Below are positions 1 through 6,684 of a DNA stretch of 10,434 nt, piece after piece. The DNA comes from an uncultured Parabacteroides sp. (GTDB taxonomy: Bacteria; Bacteroidota; Bacteroidia; Bacteroidales; Tannerellaceae): the NCBI GenBank assembly GCA_900552415.1, contig USAD01000075.1, positions 1 through 10,434 on the forward strand, in the 5' to 3' direction. A program made the translations under genes and the position numbers. Positions within the stretch are counted from its first letter, which is position 1; each line of letters starts with the position of its first letter. The notes beneath the pieces are model-generated. The model was not told where the DNA came from and did no database searches. It saw nothing but the letters and a program-made list of their open reading frames with translations.

Positions 1-1353
1 GGAACGCATATCGGCTTCACCTACGATGATCGTACCCTTCTTGCTAATCTCCAAGCCCTTGAAGGCATGAGGAATTAACGGGTTCGGAGATACGCCAACA
101 CTGACAATTACCTCATCAACATCGACCGTCTCGATCGCACCCTCAATAGGCACCGGACGACGACGACCAGAAGCATCAGGCTCTCCCAATGCCATTTTCT
201 GCAAACGCATCTGACGCACCCGTCCACGCTCGTCACCCAAATACTCAATCGGGTTATGTAAAGTCAAAAACTCGACACCTTCCTCTTTCGCGTGCTTCAC
301 CTCTTCCAAACGGGCAGGCATCTCTTCCTCACTACGGCGATAAACAATCATCGCCCGCTCAGCGCCTAAACGACGAGCCGTACGAACCGAGTCCATAGCC
401 GTATTTCCACCACCGATCACGGCAACCCGCTTTCCTTTCAACACAGGTGTATCGCTCTCGGGATTAGCGGCGTCCATCAGGTTGACACGAGTCAAGTATT
501 CATTCGACGACATGACGCCAACCAAATTCTCACCAGGAATATTCATGAAATTAGGGAGTCCGGCACCACTGGCGACAAAGATACCCTTAAAACCTTCATC
601 ATGAAGGTCGTCGTAGCTTAAGGTCTTACCAACGATACAATCTTTCACGAACTTAACACCCATCTGTCGCAAGCCATCGATTTCCACGTCCACGATCCGG
701 TTTGGCAAGCGGAACTCAGGAATACCATACTTCAAAACGCCACCGATCTCATGCAACGCCTCGAAAACCGTTACCTCATAACCACGCTTCACCATATCAC
801 CAGCGAACGACAAACCCGCAGGGCCAGAGCCAACTACCGCGATCTTAATGCCATTTTTCTCCGCGATCGTCGGGACAGAAACTTGACCACTCTCACGCTC
901 GTAATCGGCCGCAAAACGTTCCAAATAGCCAATCGCCACCGCCGGTTTTCCCATCTTCAGATGAACGCACTTACTCTCGCATTGTTTTTCCTGCGGACAA
1001 ACCCGACCACAAACAGCAGGTAACGCGCTTGTCTCTTTCAGTATCTTGGCAGCCTCCAAAAACTCACCCCGCTCAATATTCTTAATGAACGAAGGAATAT
1101 GAATTCCTACCGGACAGCCTTGCATACAGGTCGGATTCGGGCAATCAAGACAACGATGCGCCTCCATCATCGCCTGTTCTTTCGTTAAGCCCAAATTCAC
1201 CTCCTCCAGGCGGGTATGGCTCCGGTACTCCGGATCCAGCTCATTCATTTTCACCCGCTCAATCGCCGAACGTTCCTTATTCTTCATGCCCTTGCGAAGT
1301 GCCTCACGCCAAGGCTCCGCACGCCGGGCCGCTATTAATTCCTCTACCGTCAT
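1..1353 (-). CDS. nfnB: NfnB-like / NADPH-dependent glutamate synthase-family flavoprotein, C-terminus cut off
   Basis: Iron-sulfur flavoprotein of the GltD/NfnB (SudA) family, often labelled gltA, 'glutamate synthase (NADPH), homotetrameric'. 451 residues are visible from ATG 1353; the last few dozen lie beyond the left edge. Two four-Cys groups for [4Fe-4S] clusters are visible: Cys68, 71, 76, 80 (CLDCPNPTCMQGCP) and Cys115, 119, 125, 129. A FAD-binding GSGPAG follows at about 175-180 and a second Rossmann motif, VIGGGNTAMD, at about 312-321 for NADPH. The start is fixed because an in-frame stop lies a few codons upstream. It begins 17 bp after the nfnA stop, so the two are co-transcribed. 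In NfnAB enzymes this subunit handles NADPH and ferredoxin while NfnA handles NADH. That pairing favours an electron-bifurcating transhydrogenase over a true glutamate synthase, since no glutamine amidotransferase partner is visible. The family is certain; the exact reaction is inferred. Confidence 0.9.
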   Translation of the reverse strand, partial: MTVEELIAARRAEPWREALRKGMKNKERSAIERVKMNELDPEYRSHTRLEEVNLGLTKEQAMMEAHRCLDCPNPTCMQGCPVGIHIPSFIKNIERGEFLEAAKILKETSALPAVCGRVCPQEKQCESKCVHLKMGKPAVAIGYLERFAADYERESGQVSVPTIAEKNGIKIAVVGSGPAGLSFAGDMVKRGYEVTVFEALHEIGGVLKYGIPEFRLPNRIVDVEIDGLRQMGVKFVKDCIVGKTLSYDDLHDEGFKGIFVASGAGLPNFMNIPGENLVGVMSSNEYLTRVNLMDAANPESDTPVLKGKRVAVIGGGNTAMDSVRTARRLGAERAMIVYRRSEEEMPARLEEVKHAKEEGVEFLTLHNPIEYLGDERGRVRQMRLQKMALGEPDASGRRRPVPIEGAIETVDVDEVIVSVGVSPNPLIPHAFKGLEISKKGTIIVGEADMRS

Positions 1354-1370
1354 ATCACCGTACTTTTTGA

Positions 1371-2165
1371 TTATTTCTCGACATCCTTATAAGCACCCAG
1401 TCGCATGATCATCTCATCGAAATTCACCTGATGCGCGTCAAACTCCGGACCGTCCACACAGACAAACTTTGTCTTTCCGCCTACCGTCACCCGACAAGCG
1501 CCACACATTCCAGTACCATCGACCATAATCGTATTCAAGGAGGCGACTGTAGGAATCTCGTATTTCTTGGTCAGCGCCGACACAAACTTCATCATGATTG
1601 CCGGACCGATTGTCACACAAAGATTAACCGGCTCCCGCTTAATGACATTCTCCACACCTTCCGTCACCAAACCTTTCGTTCCATAAGAGCCATCATCCGT
1701 CATGATCACTACCTCATCCGAGTTTGCTCTCATTTGCTCCTCAAGAATAATCAGGTCCTTCGTACGTGCGGCCAAAACAACAATCACCTTGTTGCCTGCC
1801 GCATGAAACGCCTTGACAATCGGCAGCAACGGAGCGACACCGACACCTCCACCAGCGCAAACCACTGTACCGACCTTCTCGATATGCGTCGCCTGGCCTA
1901 AAGGACCGACAACATCCGTCACGTAATCACCCACATTCAACTCACACAATTTCCTGGAAGAGGCGCCAACCGCCTGAATGACCAAAGTAATGGTCCCCTT
2001 CTCGACATCCGCGTCGGCTATCGTTAAAGGAATACGCTCGCCATGCTCACCTTCACGGACGATCACAAAATGCCCCGCTTTGCGCGAGCGAGCGATAAGA
2101 GGAGCCTCGATCTCCAACTTCACGACATTTGCCGAGAAGTGCTCCTTACTGACAATTTTATTCAT
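1371..2165 (-). CDS. nfnA: NfnA-like FAD/NAD-binding subunit (sulfide/dihydroorotate dehydrogenase-like)
   Basis: 264-residue ferredoxin-NADP reductase-type flavoprotein, related to PyrK and SudB. From the N-terminus it has a flavin-binding barrel (AGHFVIV at about 30-36, then GERIPLTIAD at about 42-51), an NAD-binding part with CAGGGVGVAPLLPI at about 103-116, and a C-terminal [2Fe-2S] site, DGTGMCGACR, with Cys221, Cys224 and Cys236. Nfn-type small subunits are known for an unusual cluster with three Cys and one Asp; Asp216 is a candidate for the fourth ligand. The length matches known family members. It sits between the GroES-like gene (31-bp gap) and nfnB (17-bp gap), all on the minus strand, which implies an operon. 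With NfnB it should exchange electrons between NADH, NADPH and ferredoxin in the cytoplasm. A sulfide dehydrogenase role is the older label for the same family and cannot be excluded. Confidence 0.88.
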   Translation of the reverse strand: MNKIVSKEHFSANVVKLEIEAPLIARSRKAGHFVIVREGEHGERIPLTIADADVEKGTITLVIQAVGASSRKLCELNVGDYVTDVVGPLGQATHIEKVGTVVCAGGGVGVAPLLPIVKAFHAAGNKVIVVLAARTKDLIILEEQMRANSDEVVIMTDDGSYGTKGLVTEGVENVIKREPVNLCVTIGPAIMMKFVSALTKKYEIPTVASLNTIMVDGTGMCGACRVTVGGKTKFVCVDGPEFDAHQVNFDEMIMRLGAYKDVEK

Positions 2166-2196
2166 ACGTTATAATACTGTATATGTTATTATTTAT

Positions 2197-2583
2197 TCAC
2201 TTGAAAAGCTCCTCATCCCGAACTAACATCAGGATGGCGGAATGGGGGACGATCAAGAACTTCTCGTCGTCGAAATTGATCTCGTAAGCGGCGCTCTGAA
2301 GATAAACGGCCAAATCGCCCTCTTTTGCCTGAAGAGGCAAATAGCGAACCGCCTTATCCTCTTTCCTTTCCCAGACCTCATACTCTTCCGCCTGGGCAGG
2401 CAAGGGATAACCCGGACCAATCTTGATGATGTAACCGGCTTGTATCTTCTCGCCTTCTCGAACAGTAGGGGGCAAATAAAGCCCCGTCTTCGTCTGGCTT
2501 TGTGGATTCTTCGGCTTTATCAAGACCTTATCGCCAATCATCAAAAACTTATCAATGTCCTTCTGATCTATAGATAACTGCAT
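2197..2583 (-). CDS. GroES-family co-chaperonin-like protein
   Basis: 128-residue protein with a Cpn10/GroES-type fold. The MIGDKVLIKPKNP start of the domain (about 15-27) resembles the first GroES strand. TKTGLYLPPT (about 31-40) sits where the GroEL-contacting mobile loop with its G-I-x-L-P pattern normally lies. GYIIKIGPG (about 50-58) and the later FLIVPHSAILMLV (about 108-120) match the rest of the barrel. It is longer than classical GroES (about 90-100 residues) because of a 14-residue N-terminal extension and a charged insert around 61-85. No groEL is adjacent, unlike the housekeeping groES. Related stand-alone 'co-chaperone GroES family' proteins occur in Bacteroidales. It is the first gene of the run leading to nfnA and nfnB. 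The start is ATG 2583, about 34 nt below a good Bacteroidetes promoter; no strong Shine-Dalgarno is seen, which is usual in this phylum. Whether it works with GroEL is unknown. Confidence 0.8.
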   Translation of the reverse strand: MQLSIDQKDIDKFLMIGDKVLIKPKNPQSQTKTGLYLPPTVREGEKIQAGYIIKIGPGYPLPAQAEEYEVWERKEDKAVRYLPLQAKEGDLAVYLQSAAYEINFDDEKFLIVPHSAILMLVRDEELFK

Positions 2584-2622
2584 AATTATAAACTCAATAT
2601 TAAGATATTAGATTTTCAGAAT

Positions 2623-2655
2623 GCAAACATACATAAACTTTATCGAAGAAAAAAC
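2623..2655 (-). promoter_or_regulatory. Promoter for the groES-like/nfnAB run
   Basis: On the minus strand, TATGTTTGC at 2631-2623 matches the Bacteroidetes -7 box TAnnTTTG exactly. A T-run about 19-21 bp upstream (near 2651-2655) is an imperfect -33 element. The predicted transcript would start near 2617 and give a leader of about 34 nt before ATG 2583. The match is by pattern only. Confidence 0.55.
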
Positions 2656-2694
2656 TCCATTCATCGAATAAATCGACACGTTCGTTGATTATTT

Positions 2695-2725
2695 TTTTTC
2701 AAAATGTTATCCACTTTTATATTTG
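2695..2725 (+). promoter_or_regulatory. Divergent promoter-like box facing right
   Basis: TATATTTG at 2718-2725 fits TAnnTTTG perfectly, with a long T-tract at 2692-2699 at the distance of the -33 element (which is poor: no clear TTG). It points away from the groES-like gene. No intact gene follows before 3672, so its transcript would be either a short RNA ending near 2857 or the leftover leader of the eroded SusD locus. Confidence 0.4.
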
Positions 2726-2731
2726 CAGCGT

Positions 2732-2857
2732 TAGAACTTGTGAAAGCGCATAACAGCCGGAACTTTTTTCAAAGCCGGAACAAAATTAGGTTAACATTAA
2801 CAAAGGTCGCACCTTCTTCCCATTGGTCAATTAGGGATAAAGGTGCGCCTTTATTTA
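2732..2857 (+). ncRNA. Candidate small RNA or leader ending in a hairpin
   Basis: The stretch between the promoter-like box and a hairpin is about 125 nt and has no start codon of note. It holds a 9-bp direct repeat, AGCCGGAAC, at 2755-2763 and 2773-2781. The 3' end can fold two ways. The long form pairs 2802-2815 with 2840-2852 (13 bp, one bulged T at 2807). The short form is ATAAAGG-TGCG-CCTTTAT (2837-2854 region: 7-bp stem, tetraloop). The two share the right arm and so exclude each other, as in attenuators. I do not recognise it as a known RNA family. Confidence 0.3.
2802..2857 (+). terminator. Terminator-like hairpin with two alternative stems
   Basis: The left arm 2802-2815 and right arm 2840-2852 are complementary over 13 bp with one bulge. 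The right side alone also forms a 7-bp stem with loop TGCG. A short T-rich tail (TTATTTAT) follows. The tail is weak, so either inefficient termination or a regulated leader is possible. Confidence 0.4.
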
Positions 2858-2875
2858 TGCCATTTTCCTTCCCAT

Positions 2876-2985
2876 CGCACACATACATACTTATCGCCCT
2901 TCACGTACGTACCTGTCAGCCTACACGAACGTTCATAAAAACCGATACATACGTATGTATCACCTCACACGTACTATTGTGTACG
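2876..2985. repeat. Array of palindromes phased at 22 bp
   Basis: Dyad centres fall at 2908.5, 2930.5, 2952.5 and 2974.5, exactly 22 bp apart. The cores are GTACGTAC (2905-2912), GAACGTTC (2927-2934), the perfect 18-bp GATACATACGTATGTATC (2944-2961), and ACAC/GTGT arms around 2967-2982, where CGTAC/GTACG at 2970-2985 gives a second, shifted dyad. A fifth unit to the left (2876-2897) shares the ACATAC theme but is not palindromic. The units are degenerate: they share period and symmetry more than sequence. The gap here is otherwise empty of genes. Confidence 0.7.
2944..2961. repeat. Perfect 18-bp palindrome
   Basis: GATACATACGTATGTATC is its own reverse complement over 18 bp with no loop, so it is more like a dimeric protein-binding site or cruciform core than an RNA hairpin. 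It is the best-preserved unit of the 22-bp phased array. Confidence 0.75.
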
Positions 2986-3106
2986 CACACCACCCCAAAA
3001 TGACTATTTTTTATTATAACCAACCCATACACAAAAATGAGATATTGACCGAAATCCCACTTTGATTGAGTAAACCTACAGGTTCATTGAATTGATTTGG
3101 CATTAA
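2986..3106. other. Junction segment between palindrome array and susD remnant
   Basis: AT-rich DNA with no intact gene. On the minus strand the frame stays open from inside the susD remnant down to a TAA at 3014, adding about 30 residues beyond the antisense of susD. On the plus strand the susD frame is stopped by TAA at 3104-3106. This is probably where the upstream part of susD was lost; the open minus frame could be a scrap of another gene, but I cannot name it. Confidence 0.35.
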
Positions 3107-3586
3107 GTGGAAAAGCCACGCGACTGTAAACTGCTCTATGCCGAATGCCTGGCCAATGACGGCGAGCTGGCAGCGGCTATGCAACAGGTGAACGATATCC
3201 GCGAGCGTGCGGCCAATAAGGCGAACATCATTTACCTCGACGACGGAACACCGGCCGCCAATTATTTGGTGAATCCTTATCCTTCGAGCCACGCCGCCTT
3301 CACCGACAAGGCGACCTGCATCAAGGCTATCCGTATGGAGCGTAAGCTGGAACTGGCGATGGAGGGACAACGTTTCTTCGACCTGGCCCGTTGGGGTGGT
3401 GATTACATGCACCAAGAGCTGCAAGCCTACGTAGAATACGAACGGCAATACCTGACCAAGTTCTATGGCGTTTCAGCGCCTTCGGCCGACAAGACCATGT
3501 TCCCGATCCCAGAGACCGAGATACAAACAAAGGGTAACGACGAGAATGGCGAGCCCTATTTGGTACAACCAGAACCTTGGCGTTAA
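3107..3586 (+). pseudogene. C-terminal fragment of a SusD/RagB-family lipoprotein
   Basis: SusD-family proteins are outer-membrane lipoproteins of about 500-600 residues that bind glycans or other nutrients beside a SusC TonB-dependent channel. Only about 159 residues remain here. Family landmarks are clear: LLYAECLAND (about 9-18) is the usual LLYAEA helix, AIRMERKLELAMEGQRFFDL is the near-terminal signature, and FPIPETEI precedes the normal C-terminal end, followed by TAA. The N-terminal signal peptide, lipobox and TPR-rich half are absent, and an in-frame TAA lies directly before the first homologous codons (3104-3106). The GTG at 3107 is just the first possible start, not a credible gene start. 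There is no SusC upstream. The C-terminus and the terminator behind it look intact, so the loss came from the left. It is best read as a dead remnant of a polysaccharide utilisation locus. Confidence 0.85.
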
Positions 3587-3603
3587 ACACCTTCCAATCG
3601 TAA

Positions 3604-3665
3604 AGCGGGTGCCCCCTTCCATTTCTCCCAGACACTCAGAAAAAACCAGGGCACCCGCTATTTTT
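3604..3665 (+). terminator. Rho-independent-type terminator after the susD remnant
   Basis: An 11-bp perfect stem, AGCGGGTGCCC (3604-3614) with GGGCACCCGCT (3649-3659), encloses a 34-nt loop and is followed by ATTTTTATT. It lies between the ends of two converging genes (susD remnant and cobI), so it may stop transcription from both sides; the T-run is better on the plus-strand side. Confidence 0.7.
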
Positions 3666-3671
3666 ATTATA

Positions 3672-4400
3672 TCAGAACCGCCGTGTTACGATCAGCAACG
3701 AAAAATAGGGAATCTCTCGAGCCAGGATCTCCTCCACGTCGGTCAGGCAAACTGCCGCCGGAGTCGCCACGTTCTCCAAATAATAATAATGATTCTGTGG
3801 GCGAGATCGCATATAATCCCCCAACCGCTCCGCCAGGCGGGAAAGCTTCATGATGACCAACGTGCAGCCCTCATCGAGCCAACGATCCATCTCCTCGGCT
3901 GTCGCTTGCCCGGGAACAACCAGCAACTTCTCACCCTGACTGATCAGGCTCAGATTAGCTGTCGCCGCTGCCGCGATAAAGGAAGGAATCCCCGCAACCT
4001 GCCTTACCGGCACGCCCTTTTCCTGAAGCTGTTCCAAGACGTAATGGATCGAGGCGTAAATGCTCACGTCGCCCTCGACAGCCACGGCCACCTGACGTCC
4101 GGCGGCATAATCGGCCCTTACCCGCTCAAGAAGCTCGCCATAAGTGTCCCAGGCCGCCGTCCGATCGCTCCGCATCGCCAGGTCGAAACAGGTAATCTTC
4201 GCCGGATCAATCCCCAACGCCTCGATTAATCCGGCCGCACGAGAACGGCGCACGCCCTGACGGTCCTCGACCGACGGGCAATAAATCACCTCCGCCCCAC
4301 GCAAGGCCTCGAGGGCGGCGATCGTCACCAAATCCTTGTCTCCCGGGCCCAACGAGACGAAGGCCACCCGGTTCTCTCTCTTATCATTTTCCATATCCAT
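3672..4400 (-). CDS. cobI: Precorrin-2 (or cobalt-precorrin-2) C20-methyltransferase
   Basis: SAM-dependent tetrapyrrole methylase that adds a methyl group at C-20 of precorrin-2 on the way to cobalamin (CobI; CbiL in the anaerobic route). About 242 residues, normal for the family. The N-terminal VSLGPGDKDLVTIAALEAL matches the LGPGD loop plus the T-x-x-A helix. VAVEGDVSIYASIHYVLEQL matches the family's EGDPSxYSTF region, and VAGIPSFIAAAATANLSL is the typical GxxSFxAAAA stretch; the C-terminal part carries the MKLSRLAE segment and ends in FSLLIVTRR. I chose ATG 4400; ATG 4394 is equally possible, and a TTG at 4418 is less likely. It is transcribed away from the transporter operon, whose first gene starts 88 bp off. 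No other cobalamin biosynthesis gene is in the window. The other tetrapyrrole methylases (CobJ, CobM, CobL) fit these motifs less well. Confidence 0.85.
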   Translation of the reverse strand: MDMENDKRENRVAFVSLGPGDKDLVTIAALEALRGAEVIYCPSVEDRQGVRRSRAAGLIEALGIDPAKITCFDLAMRSDRTAAWDTYGELLERVRADYAAGRQVAVAVEGDVSIYASIHYVLEQLQEKGVPVRQVAGIPSFIAAAATANLSLISQGEKLLVVPGQATAEEMDRWLDEGCTLVIMKLSRLAERLGDYMRSRPQNHYYYLENVATPAAVCLTDVEEILAREIPYFSLLIVTRRF

Positions 4401-4488
4401 GCTTGATTTCGCGGACAAATTTGGAGAGAATCCCGCATCTAAACAAGATAAATCCGTACATTCGCGGAAATTAAATCAAATTCCCGAC
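4401..4488. promoter_or_regulatory. Divergent intergenic region, cobI / transporter operon
   Basis: These 88 bp must hold control signals for both directions. TACATTCG at about 4457-4464 is a one-mismatch -7 box for the plus strand, about 25 bp before ATG 4489, but has no matching -33 box. The gap is too short for a cobalamin riboswitch, and nothing resembling one was seen. Confidence 0.3.
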
Positions 4489-5640
4489 ATGAGATTCCAA
4501 ACTATATTCGCTTTTCTGTTGATCGCGACGCTCATCGCTTGTGGCGGCAAGGGTAACCGTAGCAACACGGAGGCGCATGAAAACGACCAGCAAACGACAG
4601 CTCTTTTCGAGACAAAAATCTCGCCAGCTCACGCACAAGGATTCAACGTCACCTACCGCGAGGGCTACTGCCTGGTCGACATACAAGATCCACAAAAGGA
4701 AAATACGCAGCAGTTCCATTACGCCCTCATTCCACGAGGTATGGAGGTTAGCGGATTGCCCGAAGGCTACGAGCCGATCCGTGTTCCTATCTGGAAAGCG
4801 ATCTGTATGACCTCATTGCAACTCTCCAGCTTCATCAAGCTCGATGAGACGGAGCGGGTCGTCGGTATCACCAGCACACGGCATCTCTTCAACGAGAAAG
4901 TCAACCGACAGATCGAGGCGGGCCAAACCACCAAGATCGGCATCGAGGGCAACTTCGATAACGAGGTCATCATGAGCATCAATCCTGACCTGATTCTTAT
5001 CTCGCCATTCAAGCGGGGCGGATATGACGTGCTGAAAGAGATGGATATCCCGCTCATGCCGTATCTCGGCTATAAGGAGACCACCCCGCTCGGACAGGCG
5101 GAGTGGATCAAGTTTACCGGTCTTCTTTTGGGTGAGGAGAAAAAGGCGAACGCACTCTTCGCCGAGATCGAGCGACGCTATAACGAGCTGAAGGAGATGA
5201 CCGACAGCGTAAAGACACGCCCGATGGTCTTCAGTGGCGAGCTGCGGGGCGGCAACTGGTACGCCGTCGGAGGCAAGAGTTTTCTCGCCCAGCAGTTCCA
5301 CGACGCCGGGGCCGACTATTTCCTGAAAGACGACGACCGGTCGGGTGGCGTTTACCTCGATTACGAGACGGTTTACAGCCAGGCGGAGAACGCCCAGTTC
5401 TGGCGTATCGTCAACAGCGACGAGAACTTCTCTTACGAGACCTTGGGCGAGAGCGACCCGCGCTACCGCGACTTCCGGGCTTTCCGTGAGAAGGGCATCA
5501 TCTATTGCAACATCCGCAAGCATCCTTTTTACGAGAGCATGCCGATGGAGCCCGAAGTGGTCCTGGCGGACCTGATCAAGGCTTTCCATCCCGCCCTGTT
5601 GCCCGATTACCAACCTGTCTATTACAAACGATTACCATAG
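4489..5640 (+). CDS. Lipoprotein substrate-binding protein of a FecB/BtuF-type ABC transporter
   Basis: 383-residue binding protein of the Peripla_BP_2 family (iron-siderophore, haem or corrinoid). The N-terminus is a lipoprotein signal: hydrophobic FAFLLIATLIAC with the lipobox L-I-A-C and the lipid-carrying Cys18, so the protein is membrane-anchored in the periplasm. The binding fold begins near IWKAICMTSLQLSSF (about 101-115), followed by ERVVGITS, INPDLILISPF (about 164-174), the long linker helix LGQAEWIKFTGLLLGEEKKA (about 201-220), and the C-terminal lobe with NWYAVGGKSFLAQQFHDAG. ATG 4489 is chosen because the signal peptide starts there; an upstream in-frame ATG at 4336 would run antisense through cobI. 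The permease follows after 6 bp. Divergent cobI hints at corrinoids, but the binding-site residues do not let me fix the ligand. Confidence 0.88.
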   Translation: MRFQTIFAFLLIATLIACGGKGNRSNTEAHENDQQTTALFETKISPAHAQGFNVTYREGYCLVDIQDPQKENTQQFHYALIPRGMEVSGLPEGYEPIRVPIWKAICMTSLQLSSFIKLDETERVVGITSTRHLFNEKVNRQIEAGQTTKIGIEGNFDNEVIMSINPDLILISPFKRGGYDVLKEMDIPLMPYLGYKETTPLGQAEWIKFTGLLLGEEKKANALFAEIERRYNELKEMTDSVKTRPMVFSGELRGGNWYAVGGKSFLAQQFHDAGADYFLKDDDRSGGVYLDYETVYSQAENAQFWRIVNSDENFSYETLGESDPRYRDFRAFREKGIIYCNIRKHPFYESMPMEPEVVLADLIKAFHPALLPDYQPVYYKRLP

Positions 5641-5646
5641 AATGAG

Positions 5647-6684
5647 ATGAACCGACCGACCAGCCTCTACATGTTCCTGCTCGCGGCGAGTATTCTGCTC
5701 TTCTTCCTGCTGAATCTCGTCCTCGGTTCCGTCCATATTCCCTTCGCCTCCATCTGGCATATCCTTTGGGGCACGGGCTCGGAAAGCGATGTCTGGACCA
5801 ACATCATCTGGAAATCGCGGGTGCCGCAGACCATCACGGCGATGGTGGCGGGCGCCGGCCTCTCGGTCAGCGGCCTCCAGATGCAGACGGTCTTCCGCAA
5901 CCCCCTGGCAGGCCCGTCGATGCTCGGCATTAGCTCCGGCGCGAGCCTTGGCGTGGCCTTCGTCGTCCTGCTGTCGGGCAGCATCGGCGGCGTCGCCCTC
6001 AGTCGGTTGGGTTACATGGGCGAGCTCGCGCTGACCATCGCCGCTATTGTCGGCGCGCTGTCGGTCATGGCCTTGATCGCCTTCATCTCGCAAAAGGTGA
6101 AGGGCAACGTCACGCTCCTCATTATCGGCGTGATGATCGGCTACGTGGCGAGCGCCATCATCGGCGTGCTCAAGTATTTCAGCGTTGAGGAGGACATCCG
6201 GGCCTACGTCATTTGGGGCCTCGGCAGTTTCGCCCGTGTCTCGGGCGACCAGATGACGCTTATCGCTTGTATCATGCTCGTGCTCTTGCCGCTATCCTTT
6301 TTGCTGATCAAGACGCTGAACCTGCTCTTGCTTGGGGAGAATTATGCCCGCAACCTAGGGCTCGACATCAAGCGAGCCCGCCTCCTGGTGATTTGCTCGG
6401 CAGGCATCCTGACGGCCATCGTCACCGCCTATTGCGGACCGATCAATTTCCTCGGACTGGCCGTGCCGCACCTTTGCCGTGCGCTGTTCCAAACTTCCGA
6501 CCACCGGGTGCTGATGCCCGCCTCGCTCCTGGCCGGCGCGGCGCTGGCGCTGGCTTGCAACCTGATCGCCCGTGCGCCGGGCTTCGAGGGCGCCCTGCCG
6601 GTCAACTCGGTCACCGCCCTGATCGGCGCGCCGGTTGTCCTTTCTGTCCTGTTCAACAAAAAGCAAAACGAGATAAGGGAATGA
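5647..6684 (+). CDS. FecCD/BtuC-family ABC transporter permease
   Basis: 345-residue integral membrane permease of the type II importer family (BtuC, FecC/D, FhuB). The first membrane segment is MFLLAASILLFFLLNLVLG (about 9-27). The family signature is very clear: SRVPQTITAMVAGAGLSVSG (57-76), then Q-x(5)-NPLAGPSMLGISSGASLGVA through about 104. Near the end, GPINFLGLAVPHLCRAL is the cytoplasmic coupling region that contacts the ATPase. About ten membrane helices are expected for the family. It begins 6 bp after the binding-protein stop and overlaps the ATPase gene by 4 bp (ATGA at 6681-6684), so the three are translationally coupled. Base composition is strikingly GC-rich compared with genes to the right. 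It likely works as a homodimer, as in BtuCD, since only one permease is encoded. Confidence 0.93.
   Translation: MNRPTSLYMFLLAASILLFFLLNLVLGSVHIPFASIWHILWGTGSESDVWTNIIWKSRVPQTITAMVAGAGLSVSGLQMQTVFRNPLAGPSMLGISSGASLGVAFVVLLSGSIGGVALSRLGYMGELALTIAAIVGALSVMALIAFISQKVKGNVTLLIIGVMIGYVASAIIGVLKYFSVEEDIRAYVIWGLGSFARVSGDQMTLIACIMLVLLPLSFLLIKTLNLLLLGENYARNLGLDIKRARLLVICSAGILTAIVTAYCGPINFLGLAVPHLCRALFQTSDHRVLMPASLLAGAALALACNLIARAPGFEGALPVNSVTALIGAPVVLSVLFNKKQNEIRE

Noticed and set aside
1..1353. Small subunit of a classical glutamate synthase (GltD)
   Set aside because: The motifs fit, but the neighbour is an NfnA-type subunit and no large GltB subunit is visible, so NfnB fits better; the gltA label is kept as a database synonym.
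2704..3003. 99-residue plus-strand reading frame in the large gap
   Set aside because: It crosses the hairpin and palindrome array, has low-complexity His/Thr-rich content, and starts inside the promoter-like box.
3465..4229. 254-residue plus-strand frame opposite cobI
   Set aside because: It runs through the susD end and the terminator and is antisense to a clear CobI protein; composition is Arg/His/Pro-rich noise.
4336..4488. Upstream start for the binding protein at 4336
   Set aside because: It would put about 50 residues antisense to cobI before a textbook lipoprotein signal peptide beginning at 4489.
4401..4488. Cobalamin riboswitch near cobI and the transporter
   Set aside because: Only 88 bp separate the divergent genes, less than a B12 riboswitch needs, and no B12-box-like motif was seen.
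4813..5613. 266-residue minus-strand frame opposite the binding protein
   Set aside because: It is a shadow created by GC-rich codons of the real gene; the plus-strand frame has a signal peptide and family motifs.
6213..6680. Longer N-terminus for the ATPase
   Set aside because: The upstream open frame is a shadow of the permease; ATG 6681 overlaps the permease stop by 4 bp and starts directly at the ABC domain.
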